Positions 1 to 6,449 are shown, counted from the stretch's first letter. The stretch: 10,168 nucleotides of DNA from Alphaproteobacteria bacterium (GCA_030428345.1 JAUIBM010000056.1:1-10168), one strand, 5' to 3'. The notes: a model not told the origin generated them from the sequence alone. Translations and numbers: made by a program.

Positions 1-80
1 TCATGCGGCGCGAGCGCAACCGAATCACCAAGCTGCGCATCCGCGCCATGGACGGACCGGGAGTTCGCCAGGCGCCGTGA
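1..80 (+). CDS. C-terminal end of an unidentified protein (partial, starts before the window)
   Basis: The frame beginning at base 3 is open from the window edge to a TGA at 78-80 and encodes about 25 residues, rich in arginine near the start (RRERNRITKLRIRAMDG) and ending GVRQAP. Third codon positions are mostly G or C, as expected for a gene in this genome, and a perfect 8-bp inverted repeat overlaps and follows the stop codon, as at a gene end. The family cannot be named from this fragment. The opposite strand is also open here, so the call is tentative. Confidence 0.4.
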   Translation, partial: MRRERNRITKLRIRAMDGPGVRQAP

Positions 81-99
81 TGTCGCATGGCGGCGCCTG
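69..99. terminator. Hairpin between convergent gene ends
   Basis: CAGGCGCC at 69-76 and GGCGCCTG at 92-99 form a perfect 8-bp stem around a 15-nt loop. The hairpin lies between the stop codon of the upstream + strand frame (78-80) and the stop of the convergent BolA gene (111-113). No run of T follows on either strand, so it is not a classical intrinsic terminator. It may block 3' exonucleases or act as a weak bidirectional terminator. Confidence 0.35.
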
Positions 100-110
100 A
101 CCGGGACGCG

Positions 111-392
111 TCAGCGCCTGGAGGGCTCGCCGGGCGCCTTGGCCTCGATCGCCAGCGCATGCAGGCCGTTGGCCATCGCCTCGTCCGCCAGCGCATTGAT
201 GGCGCGGTGCCGCCCGATCCGGCTCATGCCGGAAAACGCTTCCGAGACGATACGCACCCGAAGATGCGTCTCTCCCGAACCGTCGAAAGATTCATGATGG
301 CCCGCATGCCGATGACTTTCATCGAGAATTTCCAGTTCGACCGGCGAAAAGGCCTGCCTTAGCCTGGCTTCCAGCGATGCTGCGTTACCCAT
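111..392 (-). CDS. bolA: BolA family protein
   Basis: A 93-residue protein matching the BolA family in length and motifs. Visible are a SHRHAGH segment (residues 26-32), GETHLRV (40-46) and the family's most conserved stretch, GRHRAIN (60-66), whose His62 corresponds to the invariant histidine that co-ligates a [2Fe-2S] cluster with monothiol glutaredoxins. BolA proteins act with such glutaredoxins in Fe-S and iron trafficking; some also bind DNA. The GSGETH loop between the first strands fits BolA proper better than the IbaG branch. The start at 392 is chosen because AGGAG lies 8 nt upstream on the minus strand and the protein then begins MGNAASLEARL, as in the family; an upstream extension to 509 would add unrelated sequence and run across the J-domain start. 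The gene is divergent from the J-domain gene. Confidence 0.92.
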   Translation of the reverse strand: MGNAASLEARLRQAFSPVELEILDESHRHAGHHESFDGSGETHLRVRIVSEAFSGMSRIGRHRAINALADEAMANGLHALAIEAKAPGEPSRR

Positions 393-425
393 TTTTTCAT
401 CTCCTGCCACTGCCGCGCAACCGAC

Positions 426-455
426 CCTTTTGGGGAGCGATCCGGCGAATGTCAA
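426..455 (-). promoter_or_regulatory. Candidate bolA promoter (strong -35, weak -10)
   Basis: On the minus strand a perfect TTGACA lies at 455-450. At 17-18 bp spacing the -10 position reads CAAAAG or AAAAGG, a poor match. The distance to the bolA start at 392 is suitable. The -35 box lies just beside the outward-facing candidate promoter of the J-domain gene, so the two transcription start regions are crowded together. Confidence 0.3.
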
Positions 456-457
456 TT

Positions 458-487
458 CTTGTTCGGGAAGGCCCCGCGGCCCATAAT
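458..487 (+). promoter_or_regulatory. Candidate promoter of the J-domain gene (leaderless)
   Basis: TTGTTC at 459-464, a 17-bp spacer and CATAAT at 482-487 form a plausible sigma-70-type promoter. Read in the rhizobial CTTGAC/CTATAT style it is CTTGTT then CCATAA. Transcription would start about 7 nt after the -10 box, at or next to the ATG at 494. No Shine-Dalgarno sequence precedes that ATG, which agrees with a leaderless transcript. Confidence 0.45.
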
Positions 488-493
488 CCGCGC

Positions 494-1096
494 ATGAGTT
501 CCGGTTCAAAATATTTCGACAAGATTCGTATCCGCAAGGGCCGCGCGAGCGAGCCCAAGCGTACAGGCACGCCGTGCCAGTGGGAAGGTTGCGAGGAGGC
601 AGCCACCCATCGCGCGCCCATGGGACGCAACTACGAGGGGCAGTATCTCAATTTCTGCTTCGACCATGTGCGCGAGTACAACAAGACCTACAACTATTTC
701 TCGGGCCTCGACGACGAATCGGTATCGCGCTTCCAGAAGGACGCGCTGACCGGTCACCGCCCTACCTGGACGATGGGCGTCAATCGCATGGGCTCCGAAC
801 CGCCGCTGAACACAGGCGAACCGCGCTCCAGCGCCGAGGCCCGCATACGGGCGCGCATCTCCGGCTCGCGCCAGCAGCCGGGCGAACAGACGCGCAAGTT
901 GAAGACGTTGGAACGCAAGGCCTTCGACGATCTGGGACTGACGCATTTCGCCCCGCCCGAAACCATCAAGTCGCGCTACAAGGAACTTGTAAAACGCCAC
1001 CATCCGGATGCAAATGGCGGCGACCGCAGCAGCGAGGACCGGCTGCGACAGATTATTCAAGCCTATAAATATCTCAAGCAGAGCGGTTTCTGCTGA
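494..1096 (+). CDS. J-domain (DnaJ-like) protein with N-terminal Cys/His cluster
   Basis: A 200-residue protein with a C-terminal J domain (about 140-200). The HPD triad at residues 170-172 lies in KRHHPDANGGD, and the last helix ends AYKYLKQSGFC. J domains stimulate the ATPase of Hsp70 (DnaK) through HPD; no G/F region or DnaJ zinc-finger repeats are present, so this is a specialised co-chaperone. The N-terminal part has C28-x4-C33, then C55-x2-H58 (FCFDHV), with H39 between them, a likely metal-binding site. The layout matches J-domain proteins I remember beside cobS in rhizobia. I prefer the start at 494 because the protein then begins MSSGSKYFDKIRI as in relatives and the candidate promoter would start transcription there; an ATG at 449 with a distant GGGGAG would add 15 residues. 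cobS begins 108 nt downstream with no clear promoter between, so co-transcription is possible. Confidence 0.85.
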   Translation: MSSGSKYFDKIRIRKGRASEPKRTGTPCQWEGCEEAATHRAPMGRNYEGQYLNFCFDHVREYNKTYNYFSGLDDESVSRFQKDALTGHRPTWTMGVNRMGSEPPLNTGEPRSSAEARIRARISGSRQQPGEQTRKLKTLERKAFDDLGLTHFAPPETIKSRYKELVKRHHPDANGGDRSSEDRLRQIIQAYKYLKQSGFC

Positions 1097-1204
1097 CCGC
1101 TTGCAGTGCTATGGCAAGGTGGAAACCTGTTTGCATTTCCGCCAGATTGCGGCAATCAAGCCAGATAAATCGAGTAAGCAAGGCGCATCGCCGGAGGATT
1201 GGGG

Positions 1205-2173
1205 ATGACTGAAGCCATGCCGGACACCAAGGTATCGGTCCGGGAACTGTTCAAAATCGATTCGGACCTGACGGTGCCGGCCTATTCGCAGCACAGCGAA
1301 TATGTGCCGGATGTCGATCCGGACTATCTTTTCGACCGCCAGACCACGCTGGCCATTCTCGCGGGCTTCGCGCATAATCGTCGCGTGCTGGTCTCGGGCT
1401 ATCATGGAACCGGCAAATCGACCCATATCGAGCAGGTCGCCGCGCGGCTCAACTGGCCTTGCGTGCGCATCAACCTAGACAGCCATGTCAGCCGCATCGA
1501 CCTGGTCGGCAAGGACGCCATCGTCGTCAAGGATGGCATGCAGATAACCGAATTCCGCGACGGCATTCTGCCCTGGGCCTATCAGCACAACGTGGCGCTG
1601 GTGTTCGACGAATACGACGCCGGCCGCCCCGATGTGATGTTCGTTATCCAGCGCGTGCTGGAATCGTCCGGCCGGCTGACCCTGCTCGACCAGAGCCGCG
1701 TCATTCGCCCGCACCCGGCCTTCCGCCTGTTCGCCACCGCCAACACGATCGGCCTTGGCGACACGACGGGCCTGTATCACGGCACGCAGCAGATCAACCA
1801 GGCGCAGATGGACCGCTGGTCGATCGTCGTGCAGCTCAACTACCTGCCGCATGACAACGAGGTCGACATCGTCCTGGCGAAAGTGAAGTCGTTCAACACC
1901 AAGGAAGGGCGCGAAAGCGTTTCCAAGATGGTGCGGATCGCCGACATGACGCGCGCTGCCTTCGTCAATGGCGACATCTCGACCGTCATGAGCCCGCGCA
2001 CGGTGATCACATGGGCCGAGAATGCCGAGATCTTCGGCGACCTCGCCTTCGCCTTCCGGATCACCTTCCTCAACAAATGCGACGAACTGGAGCGTCCGGC
2101 GGTTGCCGAATTCTATCAGCGCGCCTTCGGTGAGGAGATCAAGGAAAGCCAGGCAAACCTCGTGGTCGCCTGA
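1205..2173 (+). CDS. cobS: Aerobic cobaltochelatase subunit CobS
   Basis: A 322-residue AAA+ ATPase, very similar throughout to the CobS I remember from Pseudomonas denitrificans. With CobT it forms the chaperone-like ring that drives CobN to insert Co(II) into hydrogenobyrinic acid a,c-diamide, using ATP, in the late-cobalt (aerobic) cobalamin pathway. Seen here: an N-terminal segment TKVSVRELFKIDSDLTVPAY, Walker A GYHGTGKST (65-73) and Walker B ALVFDEYD (131-138, catalytic D135/E136). The ATG at 1205 has GGAGG at 1193-1197, 7 nt upstream; a TTG at 1199 is too close to that site, and the internal ATG at 1217 is a less likely start. The 108 nt before the gene show no convincing promoter and no cobalamin riboswitch. 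A strong terminator follows, and cobT lies 1.3 kb away rather than adjacent. Confidence 0.97.
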   Translation: MTEAMPDTKVSVRELFKIDSDLTVPAYSQHSEYVPDVDPDYLFDRQTTLAILAGFAHNRRVLVSGYHGTGKSTHIEQVAARLNWPCVRINLDSHVSRIDLVGKDAIVVKDGMQITEFRDGILPWAYQHNVALVFDEYDAGRPDVMFVIQRVLESSGRLTLLDQSRVIRPHPAFRLFATANTIGLGDTTGLYHGTQQINQAQMDRWSIVVQLNYLPHDNEVDIVLAKVKSFNTKEGRESVSKMVRIADMTRAAFVNGDISTVMSPRTVITWAENAEIFGDLAFAFRITFLNKCDELERPAVAEFYQRAFGEEIKESQANLVVA

Positions 2174-2206
2174 CGCTTTTCGCTCGAAACATCGCACGAA
2201 CAAGAA

Positions 2207-2236
2207 AGGCGACCCGGAAACGGGCCGCCTTTTTTT
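2207..2236 (+). terminator. Intrinsic terminator of cobS
   Basis: GGCGACCCG (2208-2216) pairs with CGGGCCGCC (2221-2229) with a single A/C mismatch, closed by a GAAA tetraloop (2217-2220) and followed by seven T (2230-2236). This is a textbook Rho-independent terminator 34 nt after the cobS stop. It lies only 26 nt from the end of the convergent reductase gene and has just a short A run on its upstream side, so it should act mainly on the + strand. Confidence 0.93.
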
Positions 2237-2262
2237 GATCTCGCAGGTCTGCGGGGAGCGAC

Positions 2263-2862
2263 TCAGTCCTTGGCGCGCGCCGCCATCGTGGCCTTCGACC
2301 ACCAGACCAGTTCGTCCAGCATCGCGGTTGCGGCCGGCTTGATCTGCGCCTCGATCTCGGAGATCGCGGCGTTCTCGCCTATCGGATGAATCTTCATGAA
2401 CCCGCCCGCCGCGATATGGACCGCGTTGCGCAGCGGCACCATCTGCAATTCGACGGCAATGCCGCGCAGATGTTCGATGGCCCGCGCCGCGCCCACGCCG
2501 CCATAACCGATCGCCGCCGCGGGCTTGTGGACCCACTCGACATAGGCCTGATCCAGCGCGTTCTTGAGCGAACCGGTGATCGAATGATTATATTCGGCGA
2601 CCACGAAGATGTAGCCGTCGAACTCGCCCACCTTCTTCTGCCAGCGCACGGCATTGGGGTCCTGGCTGGGCATCCAGGCATTGGAGGCCGGCTCGTCGAA
2701 CAACGGAAGATCGTAATCGCGCACATCCACCAGTTCGACGTCGAAACCGCCATGCTCCTTCGCCTGGTCCAGCATCCACTGTGCCGGCTTGTCGGCGAAT
2801 CGCGAGGCTCGCGTCGAGCCGACGATGATTGCGATCTTGGGTTTGCGGTCGATATCGGTCAT
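2263..2862 (-). CDS. NADPH-dependent FMN reductase (flavodoxin-like NAD(P)H oxidoreductase)
   Basis: A 199-residue cytoplasmic protein of the NADPH-dependent FMN reductase family (flavodoxin-like fold). The first strand ends IAIIVGSTR, with GSTR (15-18) as the FMN phosphate loop. The family motif appears as AEYNHSITGSLKNALD (89-104), with Ala where PEYN is more usual, and the next conserved region is GYGGVGAARA. Such enzymes use NADPH to reduce FMN, quinones, azo compounds or chromate; the substrate cannot be read from sequence. The ATG at 2862 has AGGAG 8 nt upstream on the minus strand and places the protein start directly before the first beta strand; the longer frame to 2979 would run into the neighbouring regulator. 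The gene is divergent from the HxlR-family gene, suggesting control by it. It sits unusually between cobS and cobT. Confidence 0.9.
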   Translation of the reverse strand: MTDIDRKPKIAIIVGSTRASRFADKPAQWMLDQAKEHGGFDVELVDVRDYDLPLFDEPASNAWMPSQDPNAVRWQKKVGEFDGYIFVVAEYNHSITGSLKNALDQAYVEWVHKPAAAIGYGGVGAARAIEHLRGIAVELQMVPLRNAVHIAAGGFMKIHPIGENAAISEIEAQIKPAATAMLDELVWWSKATMAARAKD

Positions 2863-2898
2863 TATCTGGTCTCCTGCGGGGATTAAGTATGGAAAAGT

Positions 2899-2936
2899 GA
2901 CTGGCGGGAACATATGCATCCGCCCAAGTCGTGCAA
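2899..2936. promoter_or_regulatory. Candidate reductase promoter overlapped by an imperfect operator dyad
   Basis: On the minus strand TTGCAC (2936-2931), a 16-bp spacer and TATGTT (2914-2909) form a plausible promoter for the reductase, giving a leader of about 40 nt. An imperfect dyad covers it: GACT then GGCGG (2899-2907) faces CCGCC then AGTC (2920-2930), with CATATG at its centre (2911-2916). HxlR-family dimers bind such short dyads next to the promoters they control. No clear -35/-10 pair was found for the regulator itself on the + strand. Confidence 0.4.
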
Positions 2937-2948
2937 GGAGGCACTTTC

Positions 2949-3434
2949 GTGAAACTATCTGAAGCACAGGTAACCGCAAACGAGACCGACCCCTCGCCCC
3001 TGCATGGATCCGGCAAGGCCTCGCGCGCCTCCGTAGAGCTTGAAACGCCGGAAATCGACGATTCCAGGAATGCCGGTCAGAATGAGACGAATTGCAAGGC
3101 GATAACCGAATTGCTGACCCGCGTCGGCGACACCTGGACGATGCAGACGATCCGGGCGCTGGGCGAGGGACCGGAGCGCTTCAATGCGCTGCGCCGGCGC
3201 ATTGGCGACATTTCCCAGAAAATGATGACGGTAACGCTTCGCCGGCTCGAGCGCGACGGCTTTGTCCGCCGCACGGTCATCCCCGCAAACCCGCCGCAGG
3301 TGGAATATGCCTTGACGGATCTGGGAATGGATCTTCGCATTCCCGTCGACGCGATGGCGCGCTGGACGGCACAGAACCGGCACCGGATCGAGCAGTCCCG
3401 CATTGAGTTCGACAGCCGCAGGAACGCACTCTGA
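2949..3434 (+). CDS. HxlR-family winged-helix transcriptional regulator
   Basis: A 161-residue DNA-binding regulator of the HxlR family. The winged helix spans about residues 49-145, with NCKAITELLTRVGDTWTM (48-65) at its start and the recognition region ISQKMMTVTLRRLERDGFV (88-106). C49 is the only cysteine and lies just before the first helix, where redox-sensing members such as YodB, HypR and QorR keep a conserved cysteine that responds to quinones, aldehydes or disulfide stress. The first ~47 residues are polar, without recognisable domain, and make the protein longer than a minimal HxlR protein. The GTG at 2949 is chosen because AAGGAGG ends 7 nt before it; the in-frame GTG at 2931 overlaps that ribosome site. 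The divergent FMN reductase is the likely target, and autoregulation is likely. cobT follows 82 nt downstream on the same strand. Confidence 0.9.
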   Translation: MKLSEAQVTANETDPSPLHGSGKASRASVELETPEIDDSRNAGQNETNCKAITELLTRVGDTWTMQTIRALGEGPERFNALRRRIGDISQKMMTVTLRRLERDGFVRRTVIPANPPQVEYALTDLGMDLRIPVDAMARWTAQNRHRIEQSRIEFDSRRNAL

Positions 3435-3449
3435 GGCGCATCCTTTTGA

Positions 3450-3486
3450 GGCGCGCCAAAATTCCCTCTTGCCCGGCAGGCGCGCC
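3450..3486. repeat. Pair of GGCGCGCC palindromes before cobT
   Basis: The self-complementary octamer GGCGCGCC occurs at 3450-3457 and again at 3479-3486, separated by 21 bp, between the HxlR gene and cobT. In RNA the two copies could pair as an 8-bp stem with a 21-nt loop; in DNA they could be paired protein sites. The second copy lies between the candidate -35 and -10 boxes of cobT. In this GC-rich genome part of the signal may be chance. Confidence 0.4.
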
Positions 3487-3497
3487 GATGTCTATTT
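3468..3497 (+). promoter_or_regulatory. Candidate cobT promoter
   Basis: CTTGCC (3468-3473), an 18-bp spacer and CTATTT (3492-3497) each match the rhizobial CTTGAC and CTATAT boxes at five of six positions. Transcription would begin near 3505, directly before the AGAGGA ribosome site (3506-3511) of cobT. The spacer is one base longer than ideal. Read-through from the HxlR gene remains possible, since no T-tailed terminator separates them. Confidence 0.4.
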
Positions 3498-3516
3498 CGG
3501 GGCAAAGAGGAACTTC

Positions 3517-5427
3517 ATGACCACGCACGGCAGTAACAGCAGGAAAACCCCCGGCAAGGCCCAGGATTTCGAGCCGCTCAAGCGCGCCATTGCCACCTGT
3601 GTGCGCGCCATTTCCGGCAACCCTCCGGTGGAGGTTTCCTTCACCTCGGACAAGCCGGGCATGCTGGCGGACAGCCTGCGCCTTCCAGAGCCCGGCAAGC
3701 GGCTGACACGGGAGCAATTGGCGGTCACCCGGGGAACGGGCGATTCCATGGCTCTGCGCCGCGCCTGCCACGACAGCGCCATTCACCAGCACTACCTGCC
3801 GACCGGCCCGAACGCGAAGGCGGTGTTCGACGCGGTAGAGCAGGCGCGCGTGGAAGCGATCGGCTCTCGGCGGATGCCCGGCGTCGCCGGCAACATCGCC
3901 TCCATGCTGGAGGACAAATATTCTCGCGCCAACTATCAGAACGCAATCGAACGCTCCGACGCTCCGCTGGAGGAAGCGTTGGCGATGGTCGTGCGCGAAA
4001 AGCTGACCGGCATCGAACCGCCGCGCAGCGCCCGCAATTTCGTCGATCTGTGGCGTCCCTTCATCGAGCAGAAAGCCGGCGCCGATCTGGCGAAGCTGGA
4101 CGCCGATCTGTCGGATCAGGCCGCCTTCGCGCGGGCGGTGCGCTCGCTGATCGCCGCGCTCGACATGGGTGACGAGCTGGGCGATCAGGATCCCGACCAG
4201 AGCGAGGACGACAATGACGACGAGCAGTCGCAGGACGACAGCTCGGACGAACAGCGCGAGAACGAGGAATCGACCGGACAGGACGAGGCCGCAACCGACG
4301 ACAGCGAAGACAGCGCCGACCAGCAGCAGGGCGAAATGGAAGCCGCAGACGCCGACGCGCAGGATTTCACCGAGGAGGAGGAACAGGATTCGGAAACGCC
4401 CGGCGAATCGATTCGCCCGGACCTGCCCTTCTCCAACCTGCCGCCGGACAGCGATTACCGCATTTTCTCCAATGCCCATGACGAGATCGTCAGCGCGGAG
4501 GATCTTTGCGACGAGGCCGAGCTCGATCGCCTGCGCGCCTTCCTCGACAAACAATTGGCCCATCTGCAAGGCGTGGTCGGGCGTCTGGCGAACCGGCTGC
4601 AACGCCGGCTGATGGCGCAGCAGAATCGCGGCTGGGATTTCGACCTGGAGGAAGGCGTGCTCGACACCGCCCGCCTTCCGCGCGTCATCATCGACCCGAT
4701 GCAGGCGCTTTCTTTCAAGATGGAGCGCGACACCGTGTTCCGCGACACGGTAGTGACCCTGCTGCTGGATAATTCCGGCTCGATGCGCGGACGCCCGATC
4801 ACCGTAGCGGCAACTTGCGCCGACATTCTCGCGCGCACCCTGGAGCGCTGCGGGGTCAAGGTCGAAATCCTGGGCTTCACCACCAAGGCGTGGAAGGGCG
4901 GGCAGTCGCGCGAAGCGTGGCTGCGCGCCAACAAGCCGCCGCTGCCCGGCCGGCTGAACGATCTGCGCCACATTATCTACAAGAGCGCAGACGCCCCGTG
5001 GCGCCGTTCCCGGCGCAATCTCGGCCTGATGATGCGCGAGGGGCTGCTCAAGGAAAACATCGACGGCGAGGCGTTGCTTTGGGCCCATTCCCGGCTGATG
5101 GGCCGGCCGGAGCACCGACGCATCCTGATGATGATTTCCGACGGGGCGCCGGTGGACGATTCCACGCTTTCGGTCAATCCGGGCAACTATCTGGAGCGTC
5201 ACCTGCGCCACGTGATCGCCGACATCGAGGCCCATTCGCCGGTGGAATTGCTGGCGATCGGCATCGGCCATGACGTGACCCGCTATTACAAGCGCGCCGT
5301 CACCATCGTCGATGCCGAGGAGCTTGCCGGCGCCATGACCGAGCAACTCGCCTCGCTCTTCGAGGAGCGGGGCGGCGGCTCGCAATCCTCCGGCGGCGCT
5401 CGTCGCCGGGCCGGGCGGCGAGGATGA
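3517..5427 (+). CDS. cobT: Aerobic cobaltochelatase subunit CobT
   Basis: A 636-residue protein, close to the 631 residues I remember for P. denitrificans CobT. CobT joins CobS in the chaperone ring of the CobNST cobaltochelatase, comparable to the BchD subunit of magnesium chelatase. Three parts are visible: a conserved N-terminal domain (to about 215) with GDSMALRRACHD and DAVEQARVEAIG; a low-complexity acidic linker (218-297) in which nearly half the residues are Asp or Glu; and a C-terminal VWA domain with the metal-ion-dependent adhesion site DNSGS (418-422) and ISDG (540-543). The tail ends in a short Gly/Arg-rich run. The ATG at 3517 has AGAGGA 5 nt upstream; an in-frame ATG at 3403 lies inside the HxlR gene and is rejected. 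The TGA overlaps the next gene's ATG (ATGA, 5424-5427), so the two are probably translationally coupled. Confidence 0.97.
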   Translation: MTTHGSNSRKTPGKAQDFEPLKRAIATCVRAISGNPPVEVSFTSDKPGMLADSLRLPEPGKRLTREQLAVTRGTGDSMALRRACHDSAIHQHYLPTGPNAKAVFDAVEQARVEAIGSRRMPGVAGNIASMLEDKYSRANYQNAIERSDAPLEEALAMVVREKLTGIEPPRSARNFVDLWRPFIEQKAGADLAKLDADLSDQAAFARAVRSLIAALDMGDELGDQDPDQSEDDNDDEQSQDDSSDEQRENEESTGQDEAATDDSEDSADQQQGEMEAADADAQDFTEEEEQDSETPGESIRPDLPFSNLPPDSDYRIFSNAHDEIVSAEDLCDEAELDRLRAFLDKQLAHLQGVVGRLANRLQRRLMAQQNRGWDFDLEEGVLDTARLPRVIIDPMQALSFKMERDTVFRDTVVTLLLDNSGSMRGRPITVAATCADILARTLERCGVKVEILGFTTKAWKGGQSREAWLRANKPPLPGRLNDLRHIIYKSADAPWRRSRRNLGLMMREGLLKENIDGEALLWAHSRLMGRPEHRRILMMISDGAPVDDSTLSVNPGNYLERHLRHVIADIEAHSPVELLAIGIGHDVTRYYKRAVTIVDAEELAGAMTEQLASLFEERGGGSQSSGGARRRAGRRG

Positions 5428-6449
5428 GACGGCGCCGCTTCGCCCTTCTGCTTGTCGGAACGGCGTTTGCGGCCGCGGTCGCCATCTGGAGCGTTACGCA
5501 ACCCAGCATCGGCGCGGTTACTACGGGACCGATCACGGTCACGGCGGCCCGCATCCTCAATTTCCGGATCGCCGACACTCAAACCCGGTTCGGCAAGCTC
5601 GAATTCATCGGCGGGCTACAGCTCGAATCAGACGGCCACGGATTTGGCGGCTTCTCGGGCTTCCGGTTTCTCGGCGACCGCGAACACTTCATCGCGGTCT
5701 CCGACAAATGCGTGGCGCTTACCGGTGTGCTCGTTCGGGACGTGACGGGCGCGCCGGACAACATCGCCTCCGCTGCCTTGCAGCCACTGCCCATCGACGC
5801 CCAGACCCGACTCGGGGCCTGGGGCGGGTGGAGCGACTGCGAAGCTGTCGCCACCGCCAACGGGCAGGCCTGGGTCGCCTTCGAAGGGTCGGGCTGGATC
5901 GGCGGATTCTCACTCGATGCAGCCGGCCAGTTGTCTGGATTCACCCGGTTCTCGCCGGAGAACATCCGCCAGAAATTCAGGCGCAACAAGGGCATCGAGT
6001 CACTGGCCGCTTTTCCGGCGGGTTCGCAGTTTGCCGGCGGCTTTCTGACCATCGCCGAAGACACGCCCGACGCCACCGGCAACCATCAGGCCTTCATCGT
6101 CGGACCGGGAGGCATCGCCCAGCTGCACATCGAGCGCACCGATGATTACGCGGTCACCGATGCCGATTTCCTGCCCGATGGCGATCTGGTGATCCTGGAG
6201 CGGCGTTTCGGGTTAAGCGTGAAGACGGGGATACGCATCCGGCGCTTTCCGCTCGGCCAGATCCAGCCCGGCGTCTTGCTCGTGGGCGACGTGCTGATGG
6301 AGGCGGGCGCCAGTTACAGGATCGACAACATGGAAGGCATCGCGGCGACGCTGGATCACGAGGGGCGCACGACCCTCACCCTGATCTCGGACGACAACTT
6401 CAACTACTTCCAGTCGAATCTCCTGCTCGAATTTCGCCTGGTGGAGTAG
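5424..6449 (+). CDS. Exported esterase-like activity of phytase family protein
   Basis: A 341-residue protein of the phytase-like esterase family common in alphaproteobacteria. The N-terminus MRRRRF followed by a hydrophobic stretch (7-22) is a signal peptide or anchor; A18-V-A20 offers a cleavage site, and the arginine run before Phe resembles a twin-arginine signal, so the export route is open. Family landmarks are LEFIGGLQL, FGGFSGFRFL and FIAVSDK, then NKGIESLAAF (188-197), DDYAVTDADFLPDGDLVILERR, NMEGIA (302-307) and SDDNFNYFQSNLLLEFRL near the end. These strands suggest a beta-propeller-like periplasmic protein; true phytase activity is unproven for most members. Its ATG overlaps the cobT stop by 4 nt and a GAGG abuts the ATG, so translation probably depends on cobT. 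Why it is coupled to a cytoplasmic chelatase subunit is not known to me. Confidence 0.88.
   Translation: MRRRRFALLLVGTAFAAAVAIWSVTQPSIGAVTTGPITVTAARILNFRIADTQTRFGKLEFIGGLQLESDGHGFGGFSGFRFLGDREHFIAVSDKCVALTGVLVRDVTGAPDNIASAALQPLPIDAQTRLGAWGGWSDCEAVATANGQAWVAFEGSGWIGGFSLDAAGQLSGFTRFSPENIRQKFRRNKGIESLAAFPAGSQFAGGFLTIAEDTPDATGNHQAFIVGPGGIAQLHIERTDDYAVTDADFLPDGDLVILERRFGLSVKTGIRIRRFPLGQIQPGVLLVGDVLMEAGASYRIDNMEGIAATLDHEGRTTLTLISDDNFNYFQSNLLLEFRLVE

Noticed and set aside
1..88. Minus-strand frame from an ATG at 88 or 50 to the window edge
   Set aside because: No ribosome site was evident and the + strand frame ends in a hairpin as expected for a gene end; the fragment is too short to decide firmly.
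406..412. GCCACTG, the core of the cobalamin riboswitch B12 box
   Set aside because: Only the heptamer is present, it lies before the J-domain gene rather than close to cobS, and the large conserved riboswitch fold around it is missing.
1097..1204. Short dyad GATTG-CGG-CAATC before cobS as a terminator or operator
   Set aside because: Only 5 bp with no T run and no promoter boxes nearby; expected by chance.
1475..2536. 353-residue open frame on the minus strand across cobS and the reductase end
   Set aside because: It crosses two well-supported genes and the strong terminator between them, and resembles no protein I know.
3403..3516. Upstream in-frame ATG extending CobT by 38 residues
   Set aside because: It lies inside the HxlR gene, and the ATG at 3517 has a good ribosome site and the expected family start.
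3277..5385. 702-residue open frame on the minus strand opposite cobT
   Set aside because: It mirrors cobT almost exactly, has no recognisable domain, and long antisense frames are expected opposite GC-rich genes; cobT itself is unmistakable.
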